Assembly (NCBI RefSeq): GCF_013410455.1
Contig: NZ_JACCFW010000001.1
Location: 1,442,929 to 1,506,928, forward strand
DNA from: Allobranchiibius huperziae
GTDB taxonomy: Bacteria; Actinomycetota; Actinomycetes; Actinomycetales; Dermatophilaceae
Length of the DNA: 64,000 nt
Direction of reading: 5' to 3'
Shown: positions 10,014-27,264 of the stretch, in pieces
Numbering within the stretch: the first letter of the stretch is position 1
Layout of the letters: each line of letters opens with the position of its first letter
Program-made: the position numbers and the translations under genes
Notes under the pieces: model-generated
Databases searched by the model: none
Seen by the model: the letters and a program-made list of their open reading frames with translations, nothing else
What the model was told of the DNA's origin: nothing

Positions 10014-10918
10014 CCCTTCGCCCGCGCACCGATCTGATCGCCGCCGCCGACAAGGCCGTCACACTGGTCGAGGCGCTCCCGTGGCTGGAGCGGTTCCGCG
10101 ACGCGCTCGTCGTGATCAAGTACGGCGGGAACGCGATGACCGACGACGCGCTCAAGCTCGCGTTCGCCCAGGACGTCGCCTTCCTGCGGTACGCCGGGCT
10201 CCGCCCGGTCGTGGTGCACGGCGGCGGCCCGCAGATCCAGATCATGCTCGACCGGCTGGGCCTGCAATCGGAGTTCAAGGCCGGTCTGCGCGTCACCACC
10301 CCGGAGGTGATGGAGGTCGTGCGCATGGTGCTGACCGGCCAGGTCTCTCGTGAGCTCATCGGCCTGATCAACCAGCACGGATCGCTGGCCGTGGGGTTGT
10401 CCGGCGAGGACGGCTCGCTCTTCGGCGCACGTCGCCGCGGCGCGCTGATCGACGGCGAGGAGGTCGACATAGGGCTCGTCGGCGACGTCGTCACCGTCAA
10501 CCCGGCCGCCGTCCGCGACCTGCTCGACGCCGGCAGGGTGCCCGTGGTGTCCTCCGTTGCGCCGGACCTGGCCGAGCGGGGGCAGGTGCTCAACGTCAAC
10601 GCCGACACCGCGGCGTCGGCGCTGGCCGTCGCGCTGGGTGCGCACAAGCTGGTCATGCTCACCGACGTGGAGGGCATCTACGCCGACTGGCCCGACCGCG
10701 ACAGCCTGCTCAGCTCCCTGTCCCTGCAGCGCGCCGAAGAGCTGCTGCTGGAGGTGGACTCGGGGATGGTGCCCAAGCTGGAGGGGTGCATCCGCGCGAT
10801 CCGCGGCGGAGTGCCTCAGGCGCACGTGATCGACGGCCGCCGGGCGCACTCGCTGCTGCTCGAGGTCTTCACCGACGAAGGGATCGGCACCATGGTGCTT
10901 CCGCAGGACGACGCATGA
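10010..10918 (+). CDS. argB: Acetylglutamate kinase
   Basis: This is the second step of the arginine pathway, ATP-dependent phosphorylation of N-acetylglutamate. The 302-residue amino-acid-kinase fold protein has the ATP-site motif [10 protein letters not shown], the substrate loop [10 protein letters not shown] and the nucleotide-binding [11 protein letters not shown] and [11 protein letters not shown] segments. The N-terminal helix (about 1-25) is characteristic of arginine-inhibited hexameric forms, so feedback inhibition is likely. ATG 10010 overlaps the argJ stop; its own stop overlaps argD. Confidence 0.95.
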   Translation: MTLRPRTDLIAAADKAVTLVEALPWLERFRDALVVIKYGGNAMTDDALKLAFAQDVAFLRYAGLRPVVVHGGGPQIQIMLDRLGLQSEFKAGLRVTTPEVMEVVRMVLTGQVSRELIGLINQHGSLAVGLSGEDGSLFGARRRGALIDGEEVDIGLVGDVVTVNPAAVRDLLDAGRVPVVSSVAPDLAERGQVLNVNADTAASALAVALGAHKLVMLTDVEGIYADWPDRDSLLSSLSLQRAEELLLEVDSGMVPKLEGCIRAIRGGVPQAHVIDGRRAHSLLLEVFTDEGIGTMVLPQDDA

Positions 10919-12098
10919 CCGCCCAGCAGGACCTGCTGCGGCGCTACGAGGGCAGCCTGCTGGGCGTGTTCGGCACGCCCCCGCTCGTGCTGACGCACGG
11001 CGACGGCTGCTACGTGTGGGACGCCGACGGCCGGCGCTACCTCGACCTGCTCGGCGGCATCGCCGTCAACGTGCTCGGCCACGGGCACCCGGCCCTCGTG
11101 GCGGCGGTGTCCAAGCAGGCGGCCGAGGCCATCCACGTCTCCAACCTCTTCACGTCCCGCCCGCAGATCGAGCTCGCCGAGCAGCTCTTGCGGATCGCCG
11201 ACGCGCCGGACGGCTCGCGGGTCTTCTTCGCCAACTCCGGCGCCGAGGCGATCGAAGCGGCCATCAAGCTGGCGCGGCGTACCGGCCGCCCGGGCATCGT
11301 GGCCGCGGAGGGCGCCTTCCACGGGCGCACCACCGGCGCGCTCGCACTGACCCACAAACCGGCCTACCGCGCGCCGTTCGAACCGCTGATGCCCGGCGTC
11401 AGTCACGTCCCGTACGGCGACGTCGACGCGTTGGCGTCGCAGGTCACCTCCGAGACCGGGGCGGTCGTGCTGGAACCGGTGCAGGGTGAGGCGGGCGTCA
11501 TCGTGCCCGACCCGGCCTACCTGCGGGCGGCCCGTGAGATCACCACAGCCGCAGGGGCATTGCTGATCCTGGACGAGATCCAGACCGGCATGGGACGCAC
11601 CGGCCGCTGGTTCGCTCACCAGCACACCGACGTGGTGCCGGACGCCATCACGGTGGCCAAGGGGCTCGGTGGGGGAGTGCCTGTCGGCGCCCTGGTGACG
11701 TTCGGCGATCAGGTGTCACAGCTGCTGCAGCCGGGTCAGCACGGGTCCACCTTCGGGGGCAATCCGCTGGCCGCGGCAGCGGGCCTGGCCGTGATTCAGA
11801 CCATCGAGGAGCAGGGACTGCTCGCGAACGCCGAGCACCTCGGCCGTCTGCTGGCCGAACGCGTCCGCGACGAGGCCCCGGATGGAGTCACCGGCGTGCG
11901 GGGGATGGGCCTGTTGCAGGCCATCACCCTCGCCGAGCCGATTGCGCCCGCAGTCGCGGTCGCCGCCCGCGACGCCGGCTTCATCGTCAATCCCGTCGCG
12001 CCGCAGGCACTTCGGCTTGCACCGCCGTTGATCCTGAGCACGACCCAACTCGACCAGTTCCTGGATGCGCTCCCGGGCATCCTGCAGGAGGCAACCTC

Positions 12099-12102
<4 letters not shown>
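10915..12102 (+). CDS. argD: Acetylornithine aminotransferase
   Basis: This is a PLP-dependent class III aminotransferase that makes N-acetylornithine from the semialdehyde and glutamate. The 395-residue protein contains [18 protein letters not shown] for the cofactor phosphate, [14 protein letters not shown] (Asp220) and the Schiff-base lysine in [13 protein letters not shown] (Lys249). Length and motifs are normal. ATG 10915 overlaps the argB stop and its stop overlaps argF. Confidence 0.95.
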
Positions 12103-15650
<3,548 letters not shown>

Positions 15651-15719
15651 GACTTGTACGGCAGCCTGCACCCACGACACGGCGCCCCGGACGGCGCGCC
15701 ACGGAAGGAACCGAGACCA

Positions 15720-16979
15720 GTGACTGACATCTTCGAGGAGCTGCAGTGGCGCGGCATGGTGGCCCAGACCACCGACGAGACCGCCCTGCGCGAGGCACTC
15801 GCGAGCGGCCCCTTGACGGTCTACTGCGGTTTCGACCCGACCGCGCCGTCGCTGCACTTCGGCAACCTGGTGCAGCTCGTGCTACTACGCCGACTGCAGC
15901 GTGCCGGGCACCACGTGCTGTGCCTGGTGGGCGGCTCGACGGGCCTGATCGGCGACCCGCGACCGTCGGCCGAACGGGCGCTGAAGACGCCTGAGCAGAC
16001 CGCTGAGTGGGTGAGCCGCATCGAGGAGCAGGTGCAGCCGTTCCTGGACTTCGACGGGTCCAACCCCGCCCGTATGGTCAACAACCTGGACTGGACGCGG
16101 GGCATCACCGCCCTGGACTTCCTGCGCGACATCGGCAAGCACTTCCGGGTCAACACGATGATCAAGAAGGACGCCGTCGCCGCGCGGCTGAACAGCGAGC
16201 ACGGCATCAGCTACACCGAGTTCAGCTACCAGGTGCTGCAGGGACTGGACTACCTGCACCTGTTCCGGGAGTTCGGGTGCACGCTGCAGACCGGCGCGGT
16301 CGACCAGTGGGGCAACATCCTGGCCGGCGCCGACCTGATCCGGTCCACCGAGGGCGCGGCGGTGCACGTGCTCACGACCCCGTTGCTGACCGACTCCAGC
16401 GGCCGCAAGTACGGCAAGTCCGAGGGCAACGCCGTCTGGCTGGACGCCAAGATGTTCAGCCCGTGGGCCTTCTACCAGTTCTGGATCAACGTCGACGACG
16501 CCGAGGTGGTGACTCTGCTCAAGGTGCTGACCGACCTGGACCGGGAGCAGATCGCGGTCCTGGAGCAGCAGGTGCGTGACGAGCCCTTCCGTCGTACGGC
16601 GCAGCGCACGCTGGCGGAGCTGGTGACCACCCTCGTGCACGGCGCCGACGCCACCAGGTCCGCGCAGGCCGCCGCTGAGGCGCTGTTCGCCAAGGGGGAT
16701 GTGAGCGCGCTCGACGAACGCACGCTGCAGGACGCGACGGCGGAGCTTCCGGGCGGCGTTGTGGACACCGGGTCCACGATCGTCGACGCCCTGGTGCAGA
16801 CGGGCGTGGCCGACAGCCGCAACGCTGCACGACGGCTGATCGACGAGGGCGGCATCTCGCTCAACAACGTCAAGGTGACGACCGCGGAGGCCACCTTGAC
16901 CGAGGCTGATTACCTGCACGGACGGGTGGCTCTGATCAAGCGCGGACGCAAGCATCTGGTGGCCGCACGGAGGTCCTGA
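15720..16979 (+). CDS. tyrS: Tyrosyl-tRNA synthetase
   Basis: This class I synthetase charges tRNA-Tyr. The 419-residue protein has the HIGH-equivalent PSLHFGNL (about 44-51), the tyrosine-binding YTEFSYQVLQGLDY, the KMSKS-equivalent RKYGKSEGNAV and a C-terminal S4 RNA-binding domain (about 350-415, SRNAARRLIDEGGISLNNVKV). The start is GTG 15720 preceded by GGAAGGAA (15703-15710). It is separated from the glycosylase by 69 bp and followed by the rrn operon. No T-box leader is recognisable in the short upstream region. Confidence 0.96.
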   Translation: MTDIFEELQWRGMVAQTTDETALREALASGPLTVYCGFDPTAPSLHFGNLVQLVLLRRLQRAGHHVLCLVGGSTGLIGDPRPSAERALKTPEQTAEWVSRIEEQVQPFLDFDGSNPARMVNNLDWTRGITALDFLRDIGKHFRVNTMIKKDAVAARLNSEHGISYTEFSYQVLQGLDYLHLFREFGCTLQTGAVDQWGNILAGADLIRSTEGAAVHVLTTPLLTDSSGRKYGKSEGNAVWLDAKMFSPWAFYQFWINVDDAEVVTLLKVLTDLDREQIAVLEQQVRDEPFRRTAQRTLAELVTTLVHGADATRSAQAAAEALFAKGDVSALDERTLQDATAELPGGVVDTGSTIVDALVQTGVADSRNAARRLIDEGGISLNNVKVTTAEATLTEADYLHGRVALIKRGRKHLVAARRS

Positions 16980-16987
16980 GGGCCGAT

Positions 16988-17148
16988 TTGGTCGCACCCG
17001 ACCCGGTGTCGTACGCTCTTGCCCACTGCCTGACGGAGGCACGGACGGCGAGCAGCCGGCTGGTCCGCAGGTCGGTGAAAACCCAGCACCACGAACGAAA
17101 TACCCCGCTTCGCTCGATTTGGAAGCAGCCGGGAAGTGGTGCTAAGTT
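16988..17148 (+). promoter_or_regulatory. Tandem rrn promoters
   Basis: Two sigma-70-type promoters precede the rRNA operon. P1 is TTGGTC (16988-16993), 18 bp, TACGCT (17012-17017). P2 is TTGGAA (17119-17124), 18 bp, TAAGTT (17143-17148); P2 has the better -10. Both lie in the 342-bp gap after tyrS. Tandem rrn promoters are usual; activity is inferred from matches and spacing. Confidence 0.6.
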
Positions 17149-17321
17149 AGAGAAGTTGCCCCGGAGAAATGCAGACAAGATCTGCGTGTAACGGTCGCGA
17201 TCGTTTCTTGATAACTCAACAGCGTGTCGAGTGATTGATGCCAGATTTTTTGTTTGGTTGATGTTGACGAAGTTTGATCTTCTGTTGATTTCAGCTGGGA
17301 TTGGATTTTGCAGAATAGTTT
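17149..17321 (+). promoter_or_regulatory. rrn leader: boxA-like antitermination site and 16S processing arm
   Basis: The leader contains TTTCTTGATAACTCAACAG (about 17204-17222), matching the conserved actinobacterial rrn leader element with boxA character. CAACAGC (17217-17223) and TGATTGATG (17232-17240) are complementary to CATCAATCA and GCTGTTG downstream of 16S (18917-18936), forming the RNase III-type stem that releases pre-16S. The remaining bases up to 17321 are AT-rich with a T8 run just before the 16S start. Confidence 0.7.
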
Positions 17322-22325
<5,004 letters not shown>

Positions 22326-22348
22326 CACAACCAAAACTTTAAGAGCTT

Positions 22349-22365
22349 GCTCGCGTCCACTGTGT
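22349..22365 (+). other. Distal arm of the 23S processing stem
   Basis: This is the perfect reverse complement of 19153-19169. The 23S-5S spacer (22326-22447) that contains it has no tRNA and no gene. Confidence 0.85.
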
Positions 22366-22447
22366 GATTCTGGAACAACACACCCACCCCACCACCACCC
22401 CGAACACGGGGTTGCGTGGTGGCCGGCAGGTCGAATAGTTCCATAGT

Positions 22448-22567
22448 GTTACGGCGGTCATAGCGAAGCGGGAAACGCCCGGTCCCATACCGAACCCGGA
22501 AGCTAAGCCCTTCAGCGCCGATGGTACTGCACACGGGAGTGTGTGGGAGAGTAGGACACCGCCGAAC
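22448..22567 (+). rRNA. rrf: 5S ribosomal RNA
   Basis: This 120-nt RNA is bounded by the helix I pairing GTTACGGCGGT / ACCGCCGAAC with one bulged A. Conserved loop sequences include CCCGGTCCCATACCGAACCCGGAAG (22480-22504), CGCCGATGGTACTGC and GAGAGTAGGACACC. It is in the standard position after 23S. Confidence 0.97.
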
Positions 22568-22576
22568 TACCTTTAT

Positions 22577-22631
22577 GAATGCGGGGGTGCGAGATAACCG
22601 AATGGTTGTCTTGCACCCCCGCATTCTTTTT
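22577..22631 (+). terminator. rrn operon intrinsic terminator
   Basis: GAATGCGGGGGTGC (22577-22590) pairs perfectly with GCACCCCCGCATTC (22613-22626), and an inner GATAACC/GGTTGTC helix extends it. It is followed by TTTTT (22627-22631). It is the only strong hairpin in the window with a clean T-run apart from the infC leader, and it ends the rRNA transcript ten bases after 5S. Confidence 0.95.
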
Positions 22632-22746
22632 GTCTATCCCGTTCCCGGTGGGAACGTGGGTGTCGGCCCACGCGCGGGGCGACCGGCGGGCTCACGCGAT
22701 CTCGCTGTCGCACTAGGGTGCAGACGAGCGATCTATCAGAAGGCAG

Positions 22747-23994
22747 GTGTCGGCGATGCCCGACGAGGACCAGAACCCCGGAGCAGAATCGGAGTCGACG
22801 CAGCACTCCTCACGATGGAGTGCGGCCCGCGGTCGCGAAGCGGGCTCCGCCGACCGTTCGGGCGGCGACGACGCGACGTCGCGCAGCCGCGGTGAGCGCC
22901 CGGACCAGCGTCGCACCGGTGACGGGCAGCGTCCGGATCGGACCCGTTCGGGTGGTGGCCGCTCTGGCGGTGCGCCGGAGCGAGGTCGTTCTGGTGGTGG
23001 CCGCGCTGGTGGAGCGCCGGATCGGTCGCGTGGTGAGCGTGGGGCAGCGGGTGGCCGGGACGCACGCCAAGGCGGCGGGCCGCCCGGGGCCGGTGGCTCC
23101 CGGGAGGGGCGCGCATCTGGTCATGCACCGCGTGCCGGTCGCGGCGATGATCGTCCCGAGCGCCGTGACCGAGGTCCGCGTAGCTGGGAGCTCAACTCGC
23201 CCGGGCGTGCCTCGGATCGGCCACGCGTGCGTGAGCCGGAGCTGCCCGAGGAGATCACCGGCAAGGAGCTGGACCGCCAGGTCTGGACCCAGCTGCGGAC
23301 CCTCAGCAAGGAGAACGCTCAAGGCGTCGCACGGCACCTCGTGGCCGCGGCACAGTTCCTGGACGACGATCCGGATCTGGCACTGGAGCACGCGGAACAC
23401 GCTGCCAAGCGCGCCGGTCGTGTCCCCGCTGTGCGTGAGGCCCTCGGCCTGGTGCGTTACCGGCGCGCGGAATTCGCCGATGCGTTGCGCGAGTTCCGGA
23501 CGGCTCGCCGGTTGTCCGGCTCGAACCACCTGATAGCCTACATGGTCGACTGCGAGCGTGGCCTCGGCCGTGCCGACCGTGCGTTGGAGCTCGCCTCGTC
23601 CGCGGACGCCAGGAATCTGGCCGAGGCCGACAACATCGAGTTGGCGATCGTGGTGTCCGGGGTGCGGCGCGACCTGGGTCAGGCGGACGCCGCGGTCATG
23701 GGGCTGCGAATTCCGGCTCTGGACCGCGCCACCAACCAACCGTGGGCGGCGCGGTTGTTCTACGCGTACGCCGACGCGCTGCTGGCGACCGGGGACGAAG
23801 AAGGGGCCCGCACCTGGTTCACCAAGGCGATGGAGGCCGACACCGACGACGAGACGGACGCTGCGGAGCGCCTCGGAATCGGATCCGACGTCGAGATGAC
23901 CGACCTGCTCGACGAGTCCGACGCGTCCGATGACGAGTACGACGCCGTCGAGCGGGAGCGATTCGACGAGGAGTCCCCGCAGCAGCATCCGTGA
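22747..23994 (+). CDS. RGG-rich, TPR-containing conserved actinobacterial protein
   Basis: This 415-residue cytoplasmic protein has three parts. Residues 1-165 are disordered and rich in Arg, Gly, Ser and Asp, including RSGGGRSGGAPERG and RSGGGRAGGAPDRS, an imperfect tandem copy. Residues about 170-375 form helical tetratricopeptide-like repeats (ALEHAEHAAKRAGRVPAVREALG; ADALREFRTARRLSG). Residues 376-415 are an acidic tail. The TPR part corresponds by position and type to the hypothetical TPR gene next to tyrS/tlyA in mycobacteria (Rv1691). GTG 22747 has AGAAGGCAGG at better spacing than ATG 22756. TAGGGT at 22714-22719 may be its -10. RGG segments suggest RNA binding; function unknown. Confidence 0.8.
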   Translation: MSAMPDEDQNPGAESESTQHSSRWSAARGREAGSADRSGGDDATSRSRGERPDQRRTGDGQRPDRTRSGGGRSGGAPERGRSGGGRAGGAPDRSRGERGAAGGRDARQGGGPPGAGGSREGRASGHAPRAGRGDDRPERRDRGPRSWELNSPGRASDRPRVREPELPEEITGKELDRQVWTQLRTLSKENAQGVARHLVAAAQFLDDDPDLALEHAEHAAKRAGRVPAVREALGLVRYRRAEFADALREFRTARRLSGSNHLIAYMVDCERGLGRADRALELASSADARNLAEADNIELAIVVSGVRRDLGQADAAVMGLRIPALDRATNQPWAARLFYAYADALLATGDEEGARTWFTKAMEADTDDETDAAERLGIGSDVEMTDLLDESDASDDEYDAVERERFDEESPQQHP

Positions 23995-24076
23995 CGTCAG
24001 CGGCTGGGGGCGGTTGCTTTGTACACATCCCCCGACCGCGGCGCCGGCTGTGCACACCCGCGTTCTGATCGCTGTG

Positions 24077-24124
24077 CCTTCGTCTCTGCTGCGTTCACTC
24101 TGTGAGCACAGCAGAGGGACGAGG
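24077..24124 (+). promoter_or_regulatory. Hairpin overlapping the ribosome-binding site of the SSB-like gene
   Basis: CTCTGCTG (24084-24091) pairs with CAGCAGAG (24109-24116), and CTTCGT-type bases below pair with ACGAGG across a two-base bulge. TTCAC/GTGAG forms an inner helix. The 3' arm runs into the GAGGAG Shine-Dalgarno at 24121-24126, so folding could lower translation. Structure is seen; regulation is inferred. Confidence 0.35.
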
Positions 24125-24132
24125 AGCGGGAC

Positions 24133-24513
24133 ATGGCACAAGCAGCGAATGAGGGACCGGGCGCCGGATCGGTGCTCAACGACGTACAGCTGATCGGTCG
24201 GATCAGCGCGCCGGCGGAACGCCGGGTGATGCCGAGCGACGATGAGCTGGTCAGTTTCCGACTGGTCGTGGATCGCGCCCGGCTTGGCAAGCCCGTGACG
24301 GATCGCAAGAGACCGACCGTCGACGTCATCGACGTCGCGTGCTGGACGGCCAGGACCCGCAAGGTGGCGCTCGCGTTGCAGCCCGGAGACGTCGTTCGGG
24401 TGCAGGGAGCCCTTCGGCGGCGCTTCTGGAAGGCTGGCGGCGGCGCCGTAAGCCGCCATGAGGTGGAAGCCGCGTCGGTGGCCAGGGTGCGCGGGGTCGG
24501 CGCGCGGCGGTGA
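24133..24513 (+). CDS. Short single-stranded-DNA-binding-like OB-fold protein
   Basis: This 126-residue protein has the SSB fold: NDVQLIGRISAPAERR at the start (strand 1), VSFRLVVDR (strand 2), VDVIDVACWTARTRKVALALQPGDVVRVQGALRRRFW (strands 4-5 and the typical V.V.G.L loop). It lacks the long Gly/Pro-rich tail and acidic C-terminal tip of housekeeping SSB, so it should not recruit SSB partners. It may be an accessory ssDNA- or RNA-binding protein. ATG 24133 has GAGGAGCGGG upstream. It sits between the RGG-TPR gene and the HAD gene. Confidence 0.8.
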   Translation: MAQAANEGPGAGSVLNDVQLIGRISAPAERRVMPSDDELVSFRLVVDRARLGKPVTDRKRPTVDVIDVACWTARTRKVALALQPGDVVRVQGALRRRFWKAGGGAVSRHEVEAASVARVRGVGARR

Positions 24514-24522
24514 CAATGAGAT

Positions 24523-25560
24523 ATGCCCCGTGCCCTGCGTGATCTCTACCCCGGCCTCGTCTGCGACCTCGACGGGGTGGTGTACCGAGGCGCCGACGCG
24601 GTGCCGTACGCCGTCGAGGGTCTCTCGGAAGTGGCGTCGACGTCACCCGGGGGAGTCGTGTACGCCACCAACAACGCTTCCCGGCCTCCCGAGCAGGTCG
24701 CCGAGCAGCTCCGTTCACTGGGGCTGGCCGTTTCCGGCGACCACGTCGTCAACAGCTCGGTGGCCGGCGCGCAGGTGCTGGCGGGGCGTCTGGCCGCCGG
24801 ATCGCCGGTACTGGCGGTCGGTGGAGGAGGCGTCGCGGATGCGCTGCGCGGCGCGGGGTTGAGTCCGGTTCTCCCTTCGGAGGTCGCGGAGACGATCAGG
24901 CCGGTCAAAGCGGTGCTGCAGGGATATGGTCCCGACGTGCGTGCCAGCGACCTGGCCGAGGTCGCGTACGCCGTCCAGTCCGGAGCGGACTGGGTCGTCA
25001 CCAACGCCGACCGCACCCTTCCGACCGATCGGGGGATCGCGCCGGGCAACGGATCGCTGGTCAACGCGGTACGGAGCGCGGTCGACGTCGACCCCGAGAT
25101 CGTCGGCAAGCCCGGCCCGTTGATGTATCAGTTGGCCGCGCAACGGCTCGGCACCGATCCTGAGCACACCCTCGGCATCGGTGACCGCCTCGAGACGGAC
25201 ATCGCCGGCGCGCATGCGGCAGGAATGGATTCACTGCTGGTGTTCACCGGGGTGCACGGTGTGGCTGATGTCGTCGCAGCCGACCGGCACCTGCGTCCGC
25301 GGTACGTCGCGGGGGATCTTCGATCCCTCGGCGAGGTGTACGACGAACCGGTGGCCGACGGTCCCGGCTGGCGGGTGGGCGGTCTGGTCGGTGCGCTGGA
25401 GACCTCCGCGCAGCCGAACGTGCGCTTCGAAGGCAGCGATGACGGTGCTGCGCAGGGACAGGACGGGCTACGCATCGCGTTACGCGTGCTGTGGGCCGCA
25501 CTGGACGATGGCCGGATCTCCCTCAAGGCGGCAGTGTCGGCCACCCAGCGCTGGCAGTAG
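24523..25560 (+). CDS. HAD-IIA family phosphatase (possible glycerol-3-phosphate phosphatase)
   Basis: This 345-residue haloacid-dehalogenase hydrolase belongs to the NagD-like subclass IIA. Motif I is CDLDGVVYRG (nucleophile Asp15, acid Asp17), motif II VYATNNASRPP, motif III lysine in VGKPGPLMYQ and motif IV GIGDRLETDIAGA. A cap domain lies between motifs II and III. After residue about 270 there is an extra C-terminal region (RVGGLVGALE...RIALRVLWAALDDGRISLKAA). The syntenic mycobacterial protein Rv1692 is a glycerol-3-phosphate phosphatase with a similar extension, so that activity is the best guess. The start ATG 24523 is 9 bp behind the SSB-like gene. Confidence 0.85.
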   Translation: MPRALRDLYPGLVCDLDGVVYRGADAVPYAVEGLSEVASTSPGGVVYATNNASRPPEQVAEQLRSLGLAVSGDHVVNSSVAGAQVLAGRLAAGSPVLAVGGGGVADALRGAGLSPVLPSEVAETIRPVKAVLQGYGPDVRASDLAEVAYAVQSGADWVVTNADRTLPTDRGIAPGNGSLVNAVRSAVDVDPEIVGKPGPLMYQLAAQRLGTDPEHTLGIGDRLETDIAGAHAAGMDSLLVFTGVHGVADVVAADRHLRPRYVAGDLRSLGEVYDEPVADGPGWRVGGLVGALETSAQPNVRFEGSDDGAAQGQDGLRIALRVLWAALDDGRISLKAAVSATQRWQ

Positions 25561-25620
25561 CGTGGTCGCCCATACGGGCGCGTGCCGCACGTGCCGGACC
25601 TACCGCGAAGGAAGCCCGAC

Positions 25621-27264
25621 ATGGCATTAGACGGTCTGCGCTCGGCGCTGGCAATGATCACCGGGGTCAGCGAGGCCACCCGCGCGCGTGCGACGGAGGC
25701 CGCCGAGGGCCTGCTGGGCCTTCCCGGGATCGGCCCGACGACCGCAAGGGCCGCGCAGGTGACCGGTCAGGTCAGCGCGTTGGCCGACGAACTGGTCGCG
25801 GCCGCTGCAGCCAATCGCGCGATGATCTCCGACACCGTCCGGGCCGAGGTCGATCTGCAGTTGCAGCGAGTCGGTCTCACCACGTCCGGCGGACTCACCT
25901 CCGCGCGCGACGAGATCGACCGTTTGAAGGCTCAGGTCGCCGATCTCCGGCGGGCGCTGGCCAACCGCGCTCCCGCGACGCCGGTGGACGACGCGACGAT
26001 CCCTCGCGCCGGCCGCCCGTCGCGTGAGGCGGTCGCCCGCCGTGCCGGCACGACCACCTCCGCGACGAACCGACCATCGAAGGCGGCGACGAAGTCCGCG
26101 GCACGTTCGGCGAGCAAGAAGGCGACGCCGGCCGCCGCCACGAAGGCGACGGCATCTGCAACGGCTGCGACGAAGAAGGCGACCCCGTCCGCCGCTACCC
26201 CCTCCGTCACCGCGAAGAAGTCTGCAGCGAAGAGAGCCACGAAGGCATCCGCAGCGAAGAAGACCGCCACGGCTTCGGGGACGGCATCGGCCGCGCGTTC
26301 GGCGAGCAAGAAGGCGACGCCGTCGGTCGCCACGAGGACCACGAAGACGGCCGCTGCCACGTCGGGGACGGCGAAGAAGTCCGCAGCGAAGACGGCCTCG
26401 ACGGCGAGCAGGAGGGCGACGCCGTCGGCAGCGACGACGACCAAGACCGCGGCGAAGAAGACGACGAAGGCCGCCGATTCCCGGACGGCGTCGGCGGCGA
26501 CCCCGTCGGCCGCACGTTCGGCGAGTAAGAAGGCGACGCCGTCGACCGCGAAGAAGTCCTCCACTGCCAAGAGCGCGGCAACGAAGAGCTCGGCAACGAG
26601 GAGCTCGGCAACGAAGAGCACCGCGGCCAAGAAGACGTCGACGTCCAGCGCGTCCCCTGCGAAGGCGGTCGCACAGAAGTCGACCGCACAGAAGTCGACC
26701 GCACAGAAGTCGACGCCGTCGACTGCGAAGAAGTCCTCCGCAGCCAAGACGTCGGCTGCCAGGAACACGGCGGCCAGGAGCACCGCAGCCAAGAAGTCTG
26801 CGACGACGTCGGCACCCAGGAAGGCAGCCACGACGAGCGCGACCAAGAAGGCAGCGACGACCAAGGCAGCCACCACCACGCCGACCCCGTCCGCCGACGC
26901 CACGAGCACCTCGAGCTCGCCCGCGACGCCGGGCAGCGGAATCCACACGCCGACCGACCCGATCGTGGAGCAGGGCAACACCCGCCATCTCGACGCGGAC
27001 ACGACCGCCACCGCTCCCGCGTACGGCACCGGTGCGCAGGCCCCGATGAGTCACTCGACTGATGCCGTCGTCGAGCAGGGCAACACCCGACACCTCGACG
27101 GTGGTTCGGCCGCCGGCGATTCGGCGGGAGCTACCGGAACGGCCTCCGCCGCAGACGCGCCGCGTGTCGCCGCGCCTGCTCCCTCGACCGAGCCCGGCGA
27201 CGCCGCCGAGTTCGACGTCGCCCCCGCACGCACGACCGGCACGGGATCGGGTGACGACGCGTGA
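25621..27264 (+). CDS. Large histone-H1-like, Lys/Ala/Thr/Ser-rich protein
   Basis: This 547-residue protein has no catalytic motif. Residues 1-110 are helical: an Ala-rich segment with LLGLPGIGPTTARAAQVTGQVSALADEL and a short coiled coil (SARDEIDRLKAQVADLRRAL). Residues about 130-430 are extremely basic and low in complexity (AxKK, SKKATP units), like histone H1 tails and the C-terminus of actinobacterial HupB. SAARSASKKATP occurs three times, and QKSTA is repeated in tandem. The last 110 residues lose the lysines and carry two exact copies of VEQGNTRHLD (449-458 and 484-493). ATG 25621 follows GAAGGAAG; ATG 25582 does not. Nucleoid or nucleic-acid binding is inferred from composition. Confidence 0.75.
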   Translation: MALDGLRSALAMITGVSEATRARATEAAEGLLGLPGIGPTTARAAQVTGQVSALADELVAAAAANRAMISDTVRAEVDLQLQRVGLTTSGGLTSARDEIDRLKAQVADLRRALANRAPATPVDDATIPRAGRPSREAVARRAGTTTSATNRPSKAATKSAARSASKKATPAAATKATASATAATKKATPSAATPSVTAKKSAAKRATKASAAKKTATASGTASAARSASKKATPSVATRTTKTAAATSGTAKKSAAKTASTASRRATPSAATTTKTAAKKTTKAADSRTASAATPSAARSASKKATPSTAKKSSTAKSAATKSSATRSSATKSTAAKKTSTSSASPAKAVAQKSTAQKSTAQKSTPSTAKKSSAAKTSAARNTAARSTAAKKSATTSAPRKAATTSATKKAATTKAATTTPTPSADATSTSSSPATPGSGIHTPTDPIVEQGNTRHLDADTTATAPAYGTGAQAPMSHSTDAVVEQGNTRHLDGGSAAGDSAGATGTASAADAPRVAAPAPSTEPGDAAEFDVAPARTTGTGSGDDA

